A stretch of DNA of 64,000 bases from Indolivaga capnocytophagoides DSM 22835 (GCF_000426485.1 NZ_AUFL01000011.1:62001-126000); one strand, 5' to 3'; shown: positions 8,637-19,109, numbered from the stretch's first letter. The notes: generated by a model not told the origin, from the sequence alone. Translations and numbers: made by a program.

Positions 8637-11156
8637 TTATTTCGTATATTGACTCTGAGGTGCTCCCAGATAGCTGGGTTTAAGTCCTCCCATATCCAAC
8701 ATGATTTTCTGAAGCACGATTCCTGCATCAAGAACTCTGAACCGGATGGTATGTCTTCCAGTTGTGCTTATTTTGAATTTAGAGCTTGTTTCTATTATGC
8801 TTTCAGCCTGCCATTTGCCCAATTCTCCTTTGTAGTGCCCATTGATGTTTACTACTTGTTCTTCACCTCCGTCGATAGAGACAGCATAACGCAAGCCTCT
8901 GTTTGAATTGAAATTGAGAGTGGGAGCGGTCAGTATAATAAGTTTTCCTTCTCCTATGGTTTTCAGATCCATATCATATTCAAGGTACACGCTCTTGTTT
9001 TCAGGAGAGGATGTTACAGGTAGAGTTGTTATCCCCGAAAGAGTTTTCCCGAAGTGAGGTATAACAGTCCATTCTATATTACCTTCGCTTTGGTGGCGGC
9101 TGTAATTTTCAGCTTCGATCGAAACATATCCGTCAGCTTCTTCGAATACTTTTTCCTTGTATTGAGCGGTTTGCATGATATATTCGACTTTGGGCATAAT
9201 GCTTCTGTCGGGTTGTTGCCATGTCGTATAACCTATCCGCACCTGATCCATCATATGAGGCCATTTGCCATTTGCTATATCGTTGTTGTAATGTAGGGTA
9301 AGAACAGAGTCCCGCTCAAAGCATTCTTTTGCTTTGTCTGCCCAATAATTAGCTTGTATATCCTTTTGATCTACATAAAAACGGTTCTTAGCAACAGCAT
9401 AATACATTTCATAAAGGTTTGAACAAGCATTAACGGGGAATACAACCAACTGATCAAATGCGTCTTTATATGTATCGGGTATCAGATAATATAATCGCAT
9501 GGCATCTATAACCAGATTACGATAATCGTTAACTACTGTTTCGAATTCATTATAGTTTTCGAGACTGTAGGTCTTTTCATTCAGCAGTTCGGGAGTAACC
9601 CTTCGGTTATATTTTGTGTAAAGATTAATGATGCGGGCTGATTCTTTGGCATATTTTTCGCCAAATTGCTGCGCACACCATTGTTCTGTGTGTTGTAACA
9701 GATTGTCTGCATTGAATTGATTGGGATTCCATGCCATATCCAAAAAGAAACTTATAGGATATTCCATGGGTTTTAGGTCTCCTACATTTACCACCCATAT
9801 CTTATCTACTCCGTGCTGGTAGGTTAGGTTCATCTGCTCCCAGATACGTTGTACGGGACTTATATTGATCCATTTAGAATTACGGGGGCCTCCTACATAG
9901 TCGAAATGGTAATACATCCCGTATCCGCCTTTTCGGGGTTTGGCATCCAGTTCGGGTAGTTTGCGGATATTACCCCAATTATCGTCACAAAATAGCAATG
10001 TGATGTCATCGGGCACACGCATTCCGTGATCATAATAATCCTGTACTTCTTTGTATAAAGCCCATACTTGGGGAGTTTCTTCAGCTCTTTTGCCTGTAAC
10101 TTGTGTTATAATGTTTCGTTGATCTTTTACTATCTTTTCCAATAAGGCTATATTTGTACCTTCTTCCATTGCTTCGTCTCCATCACCGCGCATGCCTATA
10201 GTGACAACACGTTCCCAGTTGTTGCTGCGTTCTATACCCGATTTCCAGAATGATTTAAGATTCTTGCTGTTGGTGTTGTAATTCCATGAACCGTTTCCTT
10301 TTCTGTGCCAGTCTTTTTGAGCCAAAGACATTGGTTCATGATGAGATGTACTCATTACTATGCCATATTCATCAGCTAAAGGACCGTTCAGTGGGTCATC
10401 GTCATAGAAGGCGTTGTTCCACATTGCCGGCCAAAGAAAATTACCTTTGAGACGGAGTATCAGTTCAAATACTTTTTCATAGAATTTGTGATTATATCCG
10501 CCGAATACAGTGTGACTCCATCCGCTTAAAGCGGGAGCTTCGTCATTCAGAAATATCCCACGGTATTTAACAGCGGGTTCTCCATCTGTATAATTACCTC
10601 TCTCAAACGAAAGAACACTTCTTTTCTCGATAGGTACATCTGCCCAATAATACCATGGTGAGACTCCTATCTGTTTCGATAATTCGTAGATCCCGTATAT
10701 TGTACCCCTCTTGTCGCTTCCTGCTATAACGATGGCTTCCTTTATTCCGTCAAAAGGATCGGTGACATTTTGAATCAGGTATTTTTCATTCTTTCCGCTT
10801 AATTCATCTTTGTTCAGTTTTCCTTTTTTTATAAGCTCGTCTATAGATTGATCTACACCAACTGTGCCGATTATAAGTACAGGTTGATTGCTGTTACTGA
10901 TTTCGGTTCCTAAATCCGGCTCAACTCCAGTCACTTTATAAAAGTCAGCCTGTAAGTTTTTTACGGCTATTTTCACTCCGGGAAGTGCAGTCTCATTTGT
11001 CAATATTTTCAACCTGCTGCCGGATTCGAATAAAATCATAGATGAACTACTTTTCTCGTATTTGATGAATCGGATATTATTTCCGTTCAGCATATAAAAT
11101 GAACAATAGATCAAAAGAACAGGAAGTATTATGTGTCGAAGGTTTTTCATACTCAA
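8637..11156 (-). CDS. GH115 alpha-glucuronidase
   Basis: This exported 839-residue enzyme has the GH115 core GIFLNDEAPALSGW, then FLWPAMWNNAF and STSHHEPM, followed by long helical and C-terminal beta-rich domains. GH115 enzymes remove glucuronic acid from internal positions of polymeric xylan. GH67 acts only at chain ends, so the two enzymes of this operon are complementary. The start is at 11156 or at the Met two codons in (11150). Upstream is a 112-base gap containing a dispersed repeat. Confidence 0.93.
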   Translation of the reverse strand: MSMKNLRHIILPVLLIYCSFYMLNGNNIRFIKYEKSSSSMILFESGSRLKILTNETALPGVKIAVKNLQADFYKVTGVEPDLGTEISNSNQPVLIIGTVGVDQSIDELIKKGKLNKDELSGKNEKYLIQNVTDPFDGIKEAIVIAGSDKRGTIYGIYELSKQIGVSPWYYWADVPIEKRSVLSFERGNYTDGEPAVKYRGIFLNDEAPALSGWSHTVFGGYNHKFYEKVFELILRLKGNFLWPAMWNNAFYDDDPLNGPLADEYGIVMSTSHHEPMSLAQKDWHRKGNGSWNYNTNSKNLKSFWKSGIERSNNWERVVTIGMRGDGDEAMEEGTNIALLEKIVKDQRNIITQVTGKRAEETPQVWALYKEVQDYYDHGMRVPDDITLLFCDDNWGNIRKLPELDAKPRKGGYGMYYHFDYVGGPRNSKWINISPVQRIWEQMNLTYQHGVDKIWVVNVGDLKPMEYPISFFLDMAWNPNQFNADNLLQHTEQWCAQQFGEKYAKESARIINLYTKYNRRVTPELLNEKTYSLENYNEFETVVNDYRNLVIDAMRLYYLIPDTYKDAFDQLVVFPVNACSNLYEMYYAVAKNRFYVDQKDIQANYWADKAKECFERDSVLTLHYNNDIANGKWPHMMDQVRIGYTTWQQPDRSIMPKVEYIMQTAQYKEKVFEEADGYVSIEAENYSRHQSEGNIEWTVIPHFGKTLSGITTLPVTSSPENKSVYLEYDMDLKTIGEGKLIILTAPTLNFNSNRGLRYAVSIDGGEEQVVNINGHYKGELGKWQAESIIETSSKFKISTTGRHTIRFRVLDAGIVLQKIMLDMGGLKPSYLGAPQSQYTK

Positions 11157-11171
11157 TTTTTAAGCTCACAA

Positions 11172-11262
11172 ACCTGTTTATTTCTTTGGTAAGTGAGAGA
11201 TTCAATGCTTGTTATAAACTTGTAAATATTTCATTAAATACTTTTATTTACTTAGTTGTAGT
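11172..11262 (+). repeat. Dispersed three-stem element, diverged full-length copy A
   Basis: The first palindrome is worn (only AAACCT remains). It is followed by TTTATTTCTTTGGTAAGT, an AT-rich stem region, and ATACTTTTATTTACTTAG, in the same order and spacing as the copy at 50550-50646. It lies between GH35 and GH115 and reads against them. Confidence 0.6.
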
Positions 11263-11268
11263 GATATC

Positions 11269-12981
11269 TTATTTGTATTCATAAAGTTTAACGTGAAGGA
11301 TACTGAAATCATCAACGCCGATACGTACATGACGTCCCTGATGTGTTTGGTCTCCATTCAACCTGCGGAGGTAGTTGAATGTTCCATCGGGGGAAATACT
11401 GATTTCGTCAACAGTGCCGATACCGGCTCTCGATCCACCGTTCCATGTATTTTGTTTTAGGGACTCATTTCCTCCCTGACTGACAAATCCATCTTCTCCC
11501 AGGTTTTTAGATTCAGTATATTTGTTTTCTCCTTCTTTCTGAAATTCAATTACAATACCGCTTCCTGCTACAATGTATTCATCTTTAGCCAAGCGGATTA
11601 TAATCCCTCCGCCTTCAGGCCAAGTACTGCCGTTTGTAGCTCTCGGATCCCATGGCAATGTAAAAAAGTGACGGCTGATAATTTTCAGATCATCATAACG
11701 GAGGATACGTTCTTTGTTTTCCTGATCAAACAGAAGTCCGTTTGACATGCCTTTTCCCTGTATTTTGGTTAGGAGGGGTGTTAATTCTTTCAGCTTTGCG
11801 TAAGCCTTTACTGTCGGAGCATCTGGATTATCGTTGCCGTTTTCGATGGAGAACGGACAATATCCGATTGCATCGTGTTCGCCGAAAGCATAAAAGGCCT
11901 GTACTCCATTGTTATCAGTCAATTTTACTTCGGGTATGAATAATGGATTGTTGTGCAGCTTATACTGTGCAACCCATCCCGCAAAGCCTTTATCGTATAA
12001 GTCGGGGGCCAGCAGATCAATATTGGGAGCCCCATACTGCCAAATGTCAATGAGATGAGCCAAAGGCCCAGCTGAGGGATATTCACCGGGTTTGCGTCCC
12101 CGGCTGTTCATTGCAGCATTTACATATAGCGGTATATTGTGTATTGAACGAGCCGATAGTGCTAATTTTTCCACATAGGAAGAATAAGACCAAGCCATAA
12201 ATATCTCATCAGTATAGACGTCGTTCCCGAACACCTCCTGCCAATTTCCTTTCGTTTTAAATCCTGCTTTTCCCCATTTGTCAAGCAGCCAGGGATGAAG
12301 TGTTTTTTTATTTTTAGAGAGATACTTGATTAATGTTTCGGGAACCTGAGCTTCGAACAGACCGTTTGCTTCTTTCGAATAATCGCGGGCATTTTCGAGC
12401 ATCCCGATTTCGTTTTCAATCTGTATCATAATAACAGTATTGTCTTTGCCGTCAACCGATGCTATATGTTTCATTAATTCTGTAAAAGCCCTATTATCAG
12501 CCTGTAAAACATTGCCGGAAAAAGAACTGGCTATTTCTAAAGGTTTACCCGACTGAGTGTATGCACGGGGATATTTCTTATAATCTTGTTTAAACCAAAG
12601 AGGAGCATAGCAACTCATGGAGTTTTTCCAAGCTCCGAACCAAAGGAAAACAACTTTTAATTGGTTTTTTCTGGCTTGATTTATTGTTTTATCAATCAGG
12701 CTGAAATCAAACTGTCCTTCTGTCGGTTCAATCAGATCCCAGTAGGCAGGAACTAATACTGTGTTGAGTCCCATCTTTTGTAATTTTGGAAAAATGGACT
12801 CTATATCACTAACCGCTGATGCCGAAGAATTTCCTAATTCACCACCTAGTATCAAAAAAGGTTTATTATCAACTACCAATTGGGTTGCAGTTCCTTGTTT
12901 TATCAGATGGGGTATTTGGGATTGTCCTTGCATCGAAGCAGCAATGGCTATAATCAGTATTAAAAGTTTGTTTTTTAACAT
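11269..12981 (-). CDS. GH35 beta-galactosidase-like glycosidase (DUF5597-type C-terminus)
   Basis: This exported protein has 570 residues. Its GH35 barrel has acid/base Glu191 in MIQIENEIG and nucleophile Glu351 in FIPEVKL. The C-terminal roughly 170 residues form a beta-rich domain. It is the first gene of the xylan operon, directly downstream of the gap shared with the divergent regulator. In this setting it may remove galactose (or a related sugar) from decorated xylan side chains. That role is inferred from position; only the family is seen. Confidence 0.88.
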   Translation of the reverse strand: MLKNKLLILIIAIAASMQGQSQIPHLIKQGTATQLVVDNKPFLILGGELGNSSASAVSDIESIFPKLQKMGLNTVLVPAYWDLIEPTEGQFDFSLIDKTINQARKNQLKVVFLWFGAWKNSMSCYAPLWFKQDYKKYPRAYTQSGKPLEIASSFSGNVLQADNRAFTELMKHIASVDGKDNTVIMIQIENEIGMLENARDYSKEANGLFEAQVPETLIKYLSKNKKTLHPWLLDKWGKAGFKTKGNWQEVFGNDVYTDEIFMAWSYSSYVEKLALSARSIHNIPLYVNAAMNSRGRKPGEYPSAGPLAHLIDIWQYGAPNIDLLAPDLYDKGFAGWVAQYKLHNNPLFIPEVKLTDNNGVQAFYAFGEHDAIGYCPFSIENGNDNPDAPTVKAYAKLKELTPLLTKIQGKGMSNGLLFDQENKERILRYDDLKIISRHFFTLPWDPRATNGSTWPEGGGIIIRLAKDEYIVAGSGIVIEFQKEGENKYTESKNLGEDGFVSQGGNESLKQNTWNGGSRAGIGTVDEISISPDGTFNYLRRLNGDQTHQGRHVRIGVDDFSILHVKLYEYK

Positions 12982-13009
12982 GGCAATAAATTTTAAGGTT
13001 TTCTCGGTG

Positions 13010-13104
13010 TAATAACTAATAGCAAGTATTTAATAATATATTTTAAAGTTTACAGCGGACTTTGGTCATTCTACTAACCAAAGTTATAGGTAGGTCTGAG
13101 ACCT
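13010..13104 (-). repeat. Dispersed three-stem element, full copy E
   Basis: Reading on the minus strand, stem 1 is the perfect palindrome AGGTCTCAGACCT (13092-13104). Stem 2 is CTTTGG...CCAAAG (13060-13083). Stem 3 is TTTAA...TTAAA (13029-13047). The tail TACTTGCTATTAGTTATTA follows. It lies just upstream of the GH35 start in the operon leader. Confidence 0.8.
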
Positions 13105-13252
13105 TATTTATGAAATACAAACCTATGAATATATCTTTTTAATTTATTGTTTTGGTGCATCAGATAATCGTGCTTGTGTTACATGGCTTGAAGAAAGTGT
13201 AACATTTTCTTTTCCCAATGTTACATACAGGGGTAAAATCCTTTTAATTTTC

Positions 13253-13260
13253 TATATTTG
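13253..13260 (+). promoter_or_regulatory. Probable promoter (-7 box) of the hybrid two-component regulator
   Basis: TATATTTG matches the Bacteroidetes -7 consensus TAnnTTTG. It would give a leader of about 210 bases before the ATG at 13476, containing a dispersed element (13338-13442). No clean -33 TTTG was identified. Confidence 0.45.
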
Positions 13261-13337
13261 TGTATAGCCTTTTCTCAGGGATTCGTACCTTAGAGTAATT
13301 TTGGTCCCGGTAATCTAGATCCTAGAGTAAAAGCCTT

Positions 13338-13442
13338 AGTGTATGCTATATTAAGTAAATAAATGTATTTGATTATACATTTCTAATTAATAATAAGCTT
13401 TGATTGTTATACTTACCAAATCAATAAAAAGGTATAATGCCT
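13338..13442 (-). repeat. Dispersed three-stem element, full copy D
   Basis: Minus-strand reading: stem 1 is degenerate (AGGCATTATACCT, 13430-13442), stem 2 is weakened (13398-13421), and stem 3 is a perfect 8-bp stem AAATGTAT/ATACATTT (13361-13382). The tail is TTTATTTACTTAATATAG. It lies in the leader of the regulator gene. Confidence 0.75.
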
Positions 13443-13475
13443 TAGTTCTTGTTGTTTCTTAATCTTTTAATATCT

Positions 13476-16400
13476 ATGACCTGTAAAAACATAAGATTAA
13501 ATTTCCTTATTGTTTTGTTTTTGTTTCTGCTTATCGATTACACTCCTGTTTTAGCTCAGATAGGCAGATTCTATTCTCCCGATGAAAATTTGTCAAGTAG
13601 TTTGATAAATCAGATATATCAGGATAAACGCGGCTTTATCTGGATAGCAACGGAGAACGGATTGAATAAATTCGATGGGATGAAGTTTTCGACCTATAAG
13701 CATATACCCGAAGATGAGTCTTCTTTAAAGAACGATTATGTCAGAACGGTTTTTGAAGATAGTTCAGGAAATTTTTGGATCGGATGTATTGATGGGTTGA
13801 TGATATACGACAGGGCTTCTGATTCTTTCAAAGAAATACCTATGTACAACGGAGATAAGCGAGTGAATCCGCATGTGACCCGTATTATCGAAACCCGTAA
13901 TAAGGAGATATGGATTACGACATCAGGACAAGGTGCCTTCTCTATAAAAAAACATAAGGATGAAGTTCGGGCAGAAGTCCGCTTGAGGGATATTCTTACC
14001 AGTAATTATCTATATCTTATATTTGAAGACTCTCATGGAAATTTATGGATAGGCTCCGAAAATGACGGATTGAATCTGTATTCTCCTAAAACAGGTAAGA
14101 TTCAAACGTTTACTGCTCCGAGCAGAATTATGAGCAATAATATATCGTCTATAGCGGAAGACAGGCAGGGGAACTTATTTGTAGGCACTTTAACGGGAGG
14201 GTTAAACAGATATAACCAGAAGACTAAAAATTTTGAGGTTGTTCCTTATAATAAAGGACTTCCATTGATGGTTAAGGACCTGTTGGTCAGTAAAGAAAAT
14301 CTTTTGTATATAGGTACAGAGGGTCAAGGCTTAAAATACTACAATTCGGAAAAGAATGTTGTGGAAGATTATGAATCGGGCTCTGCTCTTATTGACTTTA
14401 CCAAAGGAAAGATTTATTCTATTCTCCAAGACAAGGACGATAATCTGTGGTTGGGTGTTTCTCAGAAAGGGATTATTTTTATACCGAACACTAAGAATAA
14501 GTTTAGTTACTATGGTTTGAAATCAATAAAGAATAATCCTATCGGAGCTAGTTCTGTAATGTCTATTTATAAAGATCAGGAGGGTATTCTGTGGATCGGA
14601 ACAAACAACGAGGGCATTTACGGAGTCAATGATGAAGGGGAGAGAGTTGTTCATTATAGCCAGACATCATCACCTGTTTCGATATCCAATACAATACTTA
14701 GTATTTATGAAGATTCGAACGATAATTTATGGGTCGGTTCATATACAAAAGGGTTGGCTAAATTGGATCGTAAAACCGGTAATTGTCAGTATATAAAAGA
14801 ATTGGTCAATGATAAGATTTATTGTATAAGAGAAGATAATCATAAGAACCTGTTAATAGGGACTTATGGTGCAGGCATTTATAAGATGAGTTTGGAGACC
14901 GGGAAATTGACTCATTATGAATCGCATAAAAGTGAAAATGACGATTTTTCGGTAGATGAATTAGGTAACGATTGGATTAACGATATTCTGGTGGATAGTC
15001 AGGGTTTGATTTGGATTGCTCATTACAAAGGTGTCAGTTGTTTTGATCCGCTGAAGAATACCTTTATTAAATATTTGAATACAAATACCATACAACCGGG
15101 GCATGTAGTGTATTGCCTATTGGAAGATGTAATTGGTAATATCTGGATAGGTGCAACGGATGGGCTTAGTGTATTCAATAAGAAAGATCAGACCCTCAAA
15201 AAGTATACGACCAAAGATGGACTGTCGAGCAATGTTATTTGCGGAATATGTGAAGATCGGGATGGAAATATGTGGATTAGTACTTATGCCGGAATCAATA
15301 AGTTTATAATTGATGAGAACCGATTTATAAATTATTATGCCGGAGATGGGTTGCAAGGGAATGAATTTACCCGTGGAGCTAGATTTAAAGATAGTAAAGG
15401 AAAGATGTATTTTGGCGGAATATATGGTGTGACAAATTTCTTTCCAGAAGATATTATCGAAACAAAGAAGCAGCTCCATGTCCTGATAACCGACTTTTAT
15501 GTATTTAATCATGCGGTAAAAAGGGGAGACCAGTCGGGTGGGGATGATATTGTTTCTACCTCGGTGCAAGATGCCGATGAATTTCATCTGGGATATAATG
15601 ATAATACTTTCAGTATTGAATTTTCAGCTCTCGAATTTACAAATCCGGAGAGAATTATCTATCAATATATGATAGAAGAAATAAACAAGGACTGGACTAA
15701 TTCTTATCCGGGGATCAATCGGGTCACGTACACAAACCTTAGTCCCGGAACGTATACATTTAAGCTGAGGGCTCATGATTATGATAACTATTCCGAGATA
15801 AAAACGATTAAAATTGTAATTTCTCCACCTTGGTATCAGTCTCCATGGGCATATGGGGGTTATGCTATTTTGATTGTATTGTTGATTTTGTTTGTTGTGA
15901 ACTACATTTATAGCCGGATGCAACATCGTCAGGAAGCTTTGAAAAGAGAGCATCAGGAGCAGATAAATGAAGCCAAACTACAGTTTTTTATAAATATATC
16001 GCATGAAATACGTACTCCAATGACATTGATCATCAATCCGATGGAAAAGTTGATAGTTGATAATAAGGATGCTAAACTGCAAAAGACCTATGTGATGATT
16101 TATCGGAATGCTCAGCGGATATTACGATTGATAAATCAGTTGATGGATATTCGCAAACTGGATAAAGGACAGATGCAACTTCATTTCAGGGAAACCGATA
16201 TTGTTGGATTTATTGAAGATCTGATGATGACATTTGAATATCTGGCTCAGCGAAAAAATATCAGTTTTAATTTTACACACAAAGAGGATAAGCTCAATGT
16301 TTGGATAGATCTCAATAACTTTGATAAAATACTTCTTAATATTTTATCAAATGCCTTTAAGTATACTCCGGATAATGGTAATATCTCTATTGAATTATCT

Positions 16401-17588
16401 ACAGGTAAGGATGATCTGGTAAAAGGTCCTCTGCGTAGATATTTCGAGATAGTTATTCAGGATGATGGAATAGGCATAGATAAAGATAAGATCGAACAGA
16501 TTTTTGAGCGTTTTTATCAAATAAGCAATGATTTCACAAATGCTAATTTCGGAACCGGTATCGGTTTGCATCTGACAAGGTCTTTAGTTCATCTCCATTA
16601 TGGCTCGATACAGGCTGAAAACAGGTCTGATATGCCGGGTACTCGTTTTATAGTTCGTATTCCTTTGGGCAGCGATCATTTAAGAGCTCAGGAACTGGAA
16701 GAAAACGGAGAAATCAAATCACAGGAAGAGAATAAATTTACGACAACCGTTTCGAACGAATTGTCGAACTCGGTTATTGAGAGTGATTCCGATTCGAAAA
16801 TAAAGCCCCGGACAAAATACACTATTCTGATAGTTGAAGATGAGGATGAGATTAGAGATTATATAAAAAGTGAATTGATTTCCGAATATAAGATCATCGT
16901 CTGTGAAAACGGTAAGAAGGCGCTGGATATTGCTTTGATCAAACAGCCGGATTTGATTATAAGTGATGTAATGATGCCGGAAATGGATGGAATAACTCTT
17001 GTAAGGAAAATAAAGCAGAATATCAATATCAATCATATTCCCGTTATATTATTGACTGCGAGATCTACTCCTGAGAATAAGATAGAAGGACTTGATGTTG
17101 GCGCGGATGCCTATGTGTCGAAACCTTTTAACACAGAGATGCTGAGATACACTATCACGAACTTACTGGAAAACAGAGCCCGTCTTAAGACGAAATTTAG
17201 CGGAATGCAGTACCCTGAGGAGATGGTTCAGAATATAGAAATGAAATCTTCCGATGAAATACTGATGGAGAGAATAATGAAGATCATCAATGAGAATTTA
17301 TCCAATCCAGAGTTGAGTGTCGAAATGCTTGCTACAAATGTTGGTATGAGCCGTGTACATATGCACCGAAAACTAAAGGAGCTTACAAACCAGTCGGCAC
17401 GTGATTTCATTAAAAGTATAAGACTGAAGCAGGCAGCATTACTTTTGGCTAATAAGAAGCTTTCTATTTCAGAAGTGGCTTACGCAACAGGCTTTTCTAA
17501 CTTATCACACTTTTCAAGCTCATTTCGTGAGTTTTACGGAATGTCACCCAAAGAATATGTCGAATTTGATTTTGAAAAGGATGAGTGA
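13476..17588 (+). CDS. Hybrid two-component system sensor/regulator (HTCS)
   Basis: This is a one-protein signalling system of about 1370 residues. After a signal anchor, two periplasmic seven-bladed propellers are built from repeats of the GNLWIGT type (roughly residues 30-690). A Y_Y_Y domain and a transmembrane helix near residue 800 follow. Then come a histidine kinase (NISHEIRTP, about 840; ATPase with NILSNAFKYT and GTGIGLHL), a receiver (LIVEDEDE; phospho-Asp in IISDVMMPEMDG, about 1164) and an AraC-type HTH at the end. ATG 13476 is preferred over an upstream TTG at 13449. It is divergent from the xylan operon and probably activates it on sensing xylo-oligosaccharides. Confidence 0.95.
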   Translation: MTCKNIRLNFLIVLFLFLLIDYTPVLAQIGRFYSPDENLSSSLINQIYQDKRGFIWIATENGLNKFDGMKFSTYKHIPEDESSLKNDYVRTVFEDSSGNFWIGCIDGLMIYDRASDSFKEIPMYNGDKRVNPHVTRIIETRNKEIWITTSGQGAFSIKKHKDEVRAEVRLRDILTSNYLYLIFEDSHGNLWIGSENDGLNLYSPKTGKIQTFTAPSRIMSNNISSIAEDRQGNLFVGTLTGGLNRYNQKTKNFEVVPYNKGLPLMVKDLLVSKENLLYIGTEGQGLKYYNSEKNVVEDYESGSALIDFTKGKIYSILQDKDDNLWLGVSQKGIIFIPNTKNKFSYYGLKSIKNNPIGASSVMSIYKDQEGILWIGTNNEGIYGVNDEGERVVHYSQTSSPVSISNTILSIYEDSNDNLWVGSYTKGLAKLDRKTGNCQYIKELVNDKIYCIREDNHKNLLIGTYGAGIYKMSLETGKLTHYESHKSENDDFSVDELGNDWINDILVDSQGLIWIAHYKGVSCFDPLKNTFIKYLNTNTIQPGHVVYCLLEDVIGNIWIGATDGLSVFNKKDQTLKKYTTKDGLSSNVICGICEDRDGNMWISTYAGINKFIIDENRFINYYAGDGLQGNEFTRGARFKDSKGKMYFGGIYGVTNFFPEDIIETKKQLHVLITDFYVFNHAVKRGDQSGGDDIVSTSVQDADEFHLGYNDNTFSIEFSALEFTNPERIIYQYMIEEINKDWTNSYPGINRVTYTNLSPGTYTFKLRAHDYDNYSEIKTIKIVISPPWYQSPWAYGGYAILIVLLILFVVNYIYSRMQHRQEALKREHQEQINEAKLQFFINISHEIRTPMTLIINPMEKLIVDNKDAKLQKTYVMIYRNAQRILRLINQLMDIRKLDKGQMQLHFRETDIVGFIEDLMMTFEYLAQRKNISFNFTHKEDKLNVWIDLNNFDKILLNILSNAFKYTPDNGNISIELSTGKDDLVKGPLRRYFEIVIQDDGIGIDKDKIEQIFERFYQISNDFTNANFGTGIGLHLTRSLVHLHYGSIQAENRSDMPGTRFIVRIPLGSDHLRAQELEENGEIKSQEENKFTTTVSNELSNSVIESDSDSKIKPRTKYTILIVEDEDEIRDYIKSELISEYKIIVCENGKKALDIALIKQPDLIISDVMMPEMDGITLVRKIKQNININHIPVILLTARSTPENKIEGLDVGADAYVSKPFNTEMLRYTITNLLENRARLKTKFSGMQYPEEMVQNIEMKSSDEILMERIMKIINENLSNPELSVEMLATNVGMSRVHMHRKLKELTNQSARDFIKSIRLKQAALLLANKKLSISEVAYATGFSNLSHFSSSFREFYGMSPKEYVEFDFEKDE

Positions 17589-17605
17589 TTGTTGATTTTA
17601 GGTAA

Positions 17606-17641
17606 AAAAAGCTGACAATTGATTGATTATCAGCTTTTTTT
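17606..17641 (+). terminator. Rho-independent terminator after the regulator gene
   Basis: AAAAGCTGA...TCAGCTTTT hairpin with A and T tracts on either side, so it can also end minus-strand transcripts from the tRNA-Gln. Confidence 0.8.
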
Positions 17642-17645
17642 TTGT

Positions 17646-17715
17646 TGTCTCACTAGGATTCGAACCCAGACAAACAGAACCAGAATCTGCTGTGCTACCG
17701 TTACACCATGAGACA
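17646..17715 (-). tRNA. tRNA-Gln(CTG)
   Basis: The minus strand folds as a tRNA: acceptor TGTCTCA/TGAGACA, anticodon stem GCAGA/TCTGT with loop TTCTGGT (anticodon CTG), and T arm with GGTTCGAATCC. No CCA is encoded. It lies between the regulator terminator and tyrS. Confidence 0.93.
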
Positions 17716-17761
17716 ATATGCATTGCTTTATTAAGGCAATGCAAAAGTATAGATTGTTTTT

Positions 17762-19054
17762 TTATTTTGCAATCAATAAAAAGTAATTTTTCTTACCTTT
17801 TTGCGCAAGAATATACTTTCCTCCGATTAAATACGAAAGATCAATTGATTCTTCAGCACTTTCGAGCTTATTCTTATTAATCATAACACCTCCGGATTGT
17901 ACTAGCTTTTTCATTTCCCCTTTTGATGGAAATACAGCTGCTGTTTGAGTTAATAGCTCCGATGCATGAATTCCGTCAGCCAAATCAGCTTTGGATATTT
18001 CATACTGAGGTACGCCTTCGAATACTTGAAGAAGAGTTTCCTCGTCTAATGTTTTAAGGTCATCCGCAGTCGAATTGCCGAATAATATAGCTGATGCTTT
18101 TACTGCCTGATCGTAGTCTTCTTTCGAGTGTACCATCACTGTCAACTCTTCGGCAAGCTTTTTCTGAAGAGGGCGCAAGTGAGCTGCTTCTTTTTGAGCT
18201 GTCGCTAATGCTTCGATCTCTTCTTTGCTCAAAGAGGTAAATATCTTAATATAACGTTCTGCATCTGCATCACTTACATTCAGCCAGAATTGGTAGAATT
18301 TGTAAGGTGATGTGTAGCGTCTGTCGAGCCATACGTTTCCTGATTCGGTTTTACCGAACTTAGTACCATCGGCTTTTGTTATCAAAGGGCAGACAAGCGC
18401 AAATGCTTCGCCTCCTGTTTTGCGGCGGATAAGTTCAGTTCCGGTAGTGATGTTTCCCCATTGATCAGAACCACCCATTTGTATGCGGCAGCCATATTCG
18501 TTATATAAGTGCAGATAATCGTATCCTTGCAGTAGTTGATATGAGAATTCGGTGAATGACATACCTTCCGAAGATTCTCCGTTCAATCGTTTTTTTACAG
18601 AATCTTTTGCCATCATATAGTTCACAGTGATGTGCTTACCTATATCACGGATAAAATTCAAAAACGAATAATCTTTCATCCAGTCATAGTTGTTAACTAA
18701 CACAGCTTTGTTTGGTGCATCGGACTCGAAATCAAGGAATTTGGCTAATTGTTTTTTGATACCTTCTTGATTACGGCGAAGGGTTTCTTCATCCAGAAGG
18801 TTTCTTTCCTGTGATTTCATTGATGGATCGCCAATCATACCTGTTGCACCTCCGATAAGGGCAAGAGGACGATGTCCGGCACGTTGAAAATGCTTTAAGA
18901 TCATAACTCCGACAAGGTGGCCGATATGCAATGAGTCGGCTGTAGGGTCTATACCTACGTACCCCGAAGTTAATTCTTTCTGAAGTTGTTCTTCAGTTCC
19001 CGGCATGATCTCGTGAATCATACCACGCCATTTTAATTCTTCAACAAAATTCAT
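17762..19054 (-). CDS. tyrS: Tyrosyl-tRNA synthetase
   Basis: This class I aminoacyl-tRNA synthetase has 430 residues. It has the HIGH motif ([10 protein letters not shown], about 41-50), the KMSKS-equivalent KFGKTESG, the tyrosine-binding region [11 protein letters not shown], and a C-terminal S4 RNA-binding domain. It charges tRNA-Tyr in the cytoplasm. The length is normal. A -7 box TACTTTTG (minus strand, 19102-19109) gives a leader of only about 40 bases, most of it occupied by a perfect copy of the dispersed palindrome. Confidence 0.98.
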   Translation of the reverse strand: MNFVEELKWRGMIHEIMPGTEEQLQKELTSGYVGIDPTADSLHIGHLVGVMILKHFQRAGHRPLALIGGATGMIGDPSMKSQERNLLDEETLRRNQEGIKKQLAKFLDFESDAPNKAVLVNNYDWMKDYSFLNFIRDIGKHITVNYMMAKDSVKKRLNGESSEGMSFTEFSYQLLQGYDYLHLYNEYGCRIQMGGSDQWGNITTGTELIRRKTGGEAFALVCPLITKADGTKFGKTESGNVWLDRRYTSPYKFYQFWLNVSDADAERYIKIFTSLSKEEIEALATAQKEAAHLRPLQKKLAEELTVMVHSKEDYDQAVKASAILFGNSTADDLKTLDEETLLQVFEGVPQYEISKADLADGIHASELLTQTAAVFPSKGEMKKLVQSGGVMINKNKLESAEESIDLSYLIGGKYILAQKGKKNYFLLIAK

Positions 19055-19068
19055 CGAATTACGTTTTA

Positions 19069-19081
19069 AGGTCTCAGACCT
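19069..19081. repeat. Short copy of the dispersed palindrome in the tyrS leader
   Basis: Perfect AGGTCTCAGACCT, followed on the plus strand by ATTTATTATT as in the full elements. It starts 15 bases upstream of the tyrS start codon. Confidence 0.75.
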
Positions 19082-19101
19082 ATTTATTATTCATACTGGT
19101 G

Positions 19102-19109
19102 CAAAAGTA
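19102..19109 (-). promoter_or_regulatory. Probable tyrS promoter -7 box
   Basis: TACTTTTG on the minus strand matches TAnnTTTG. No clear -33 element is visible. Confidence 0.5.
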
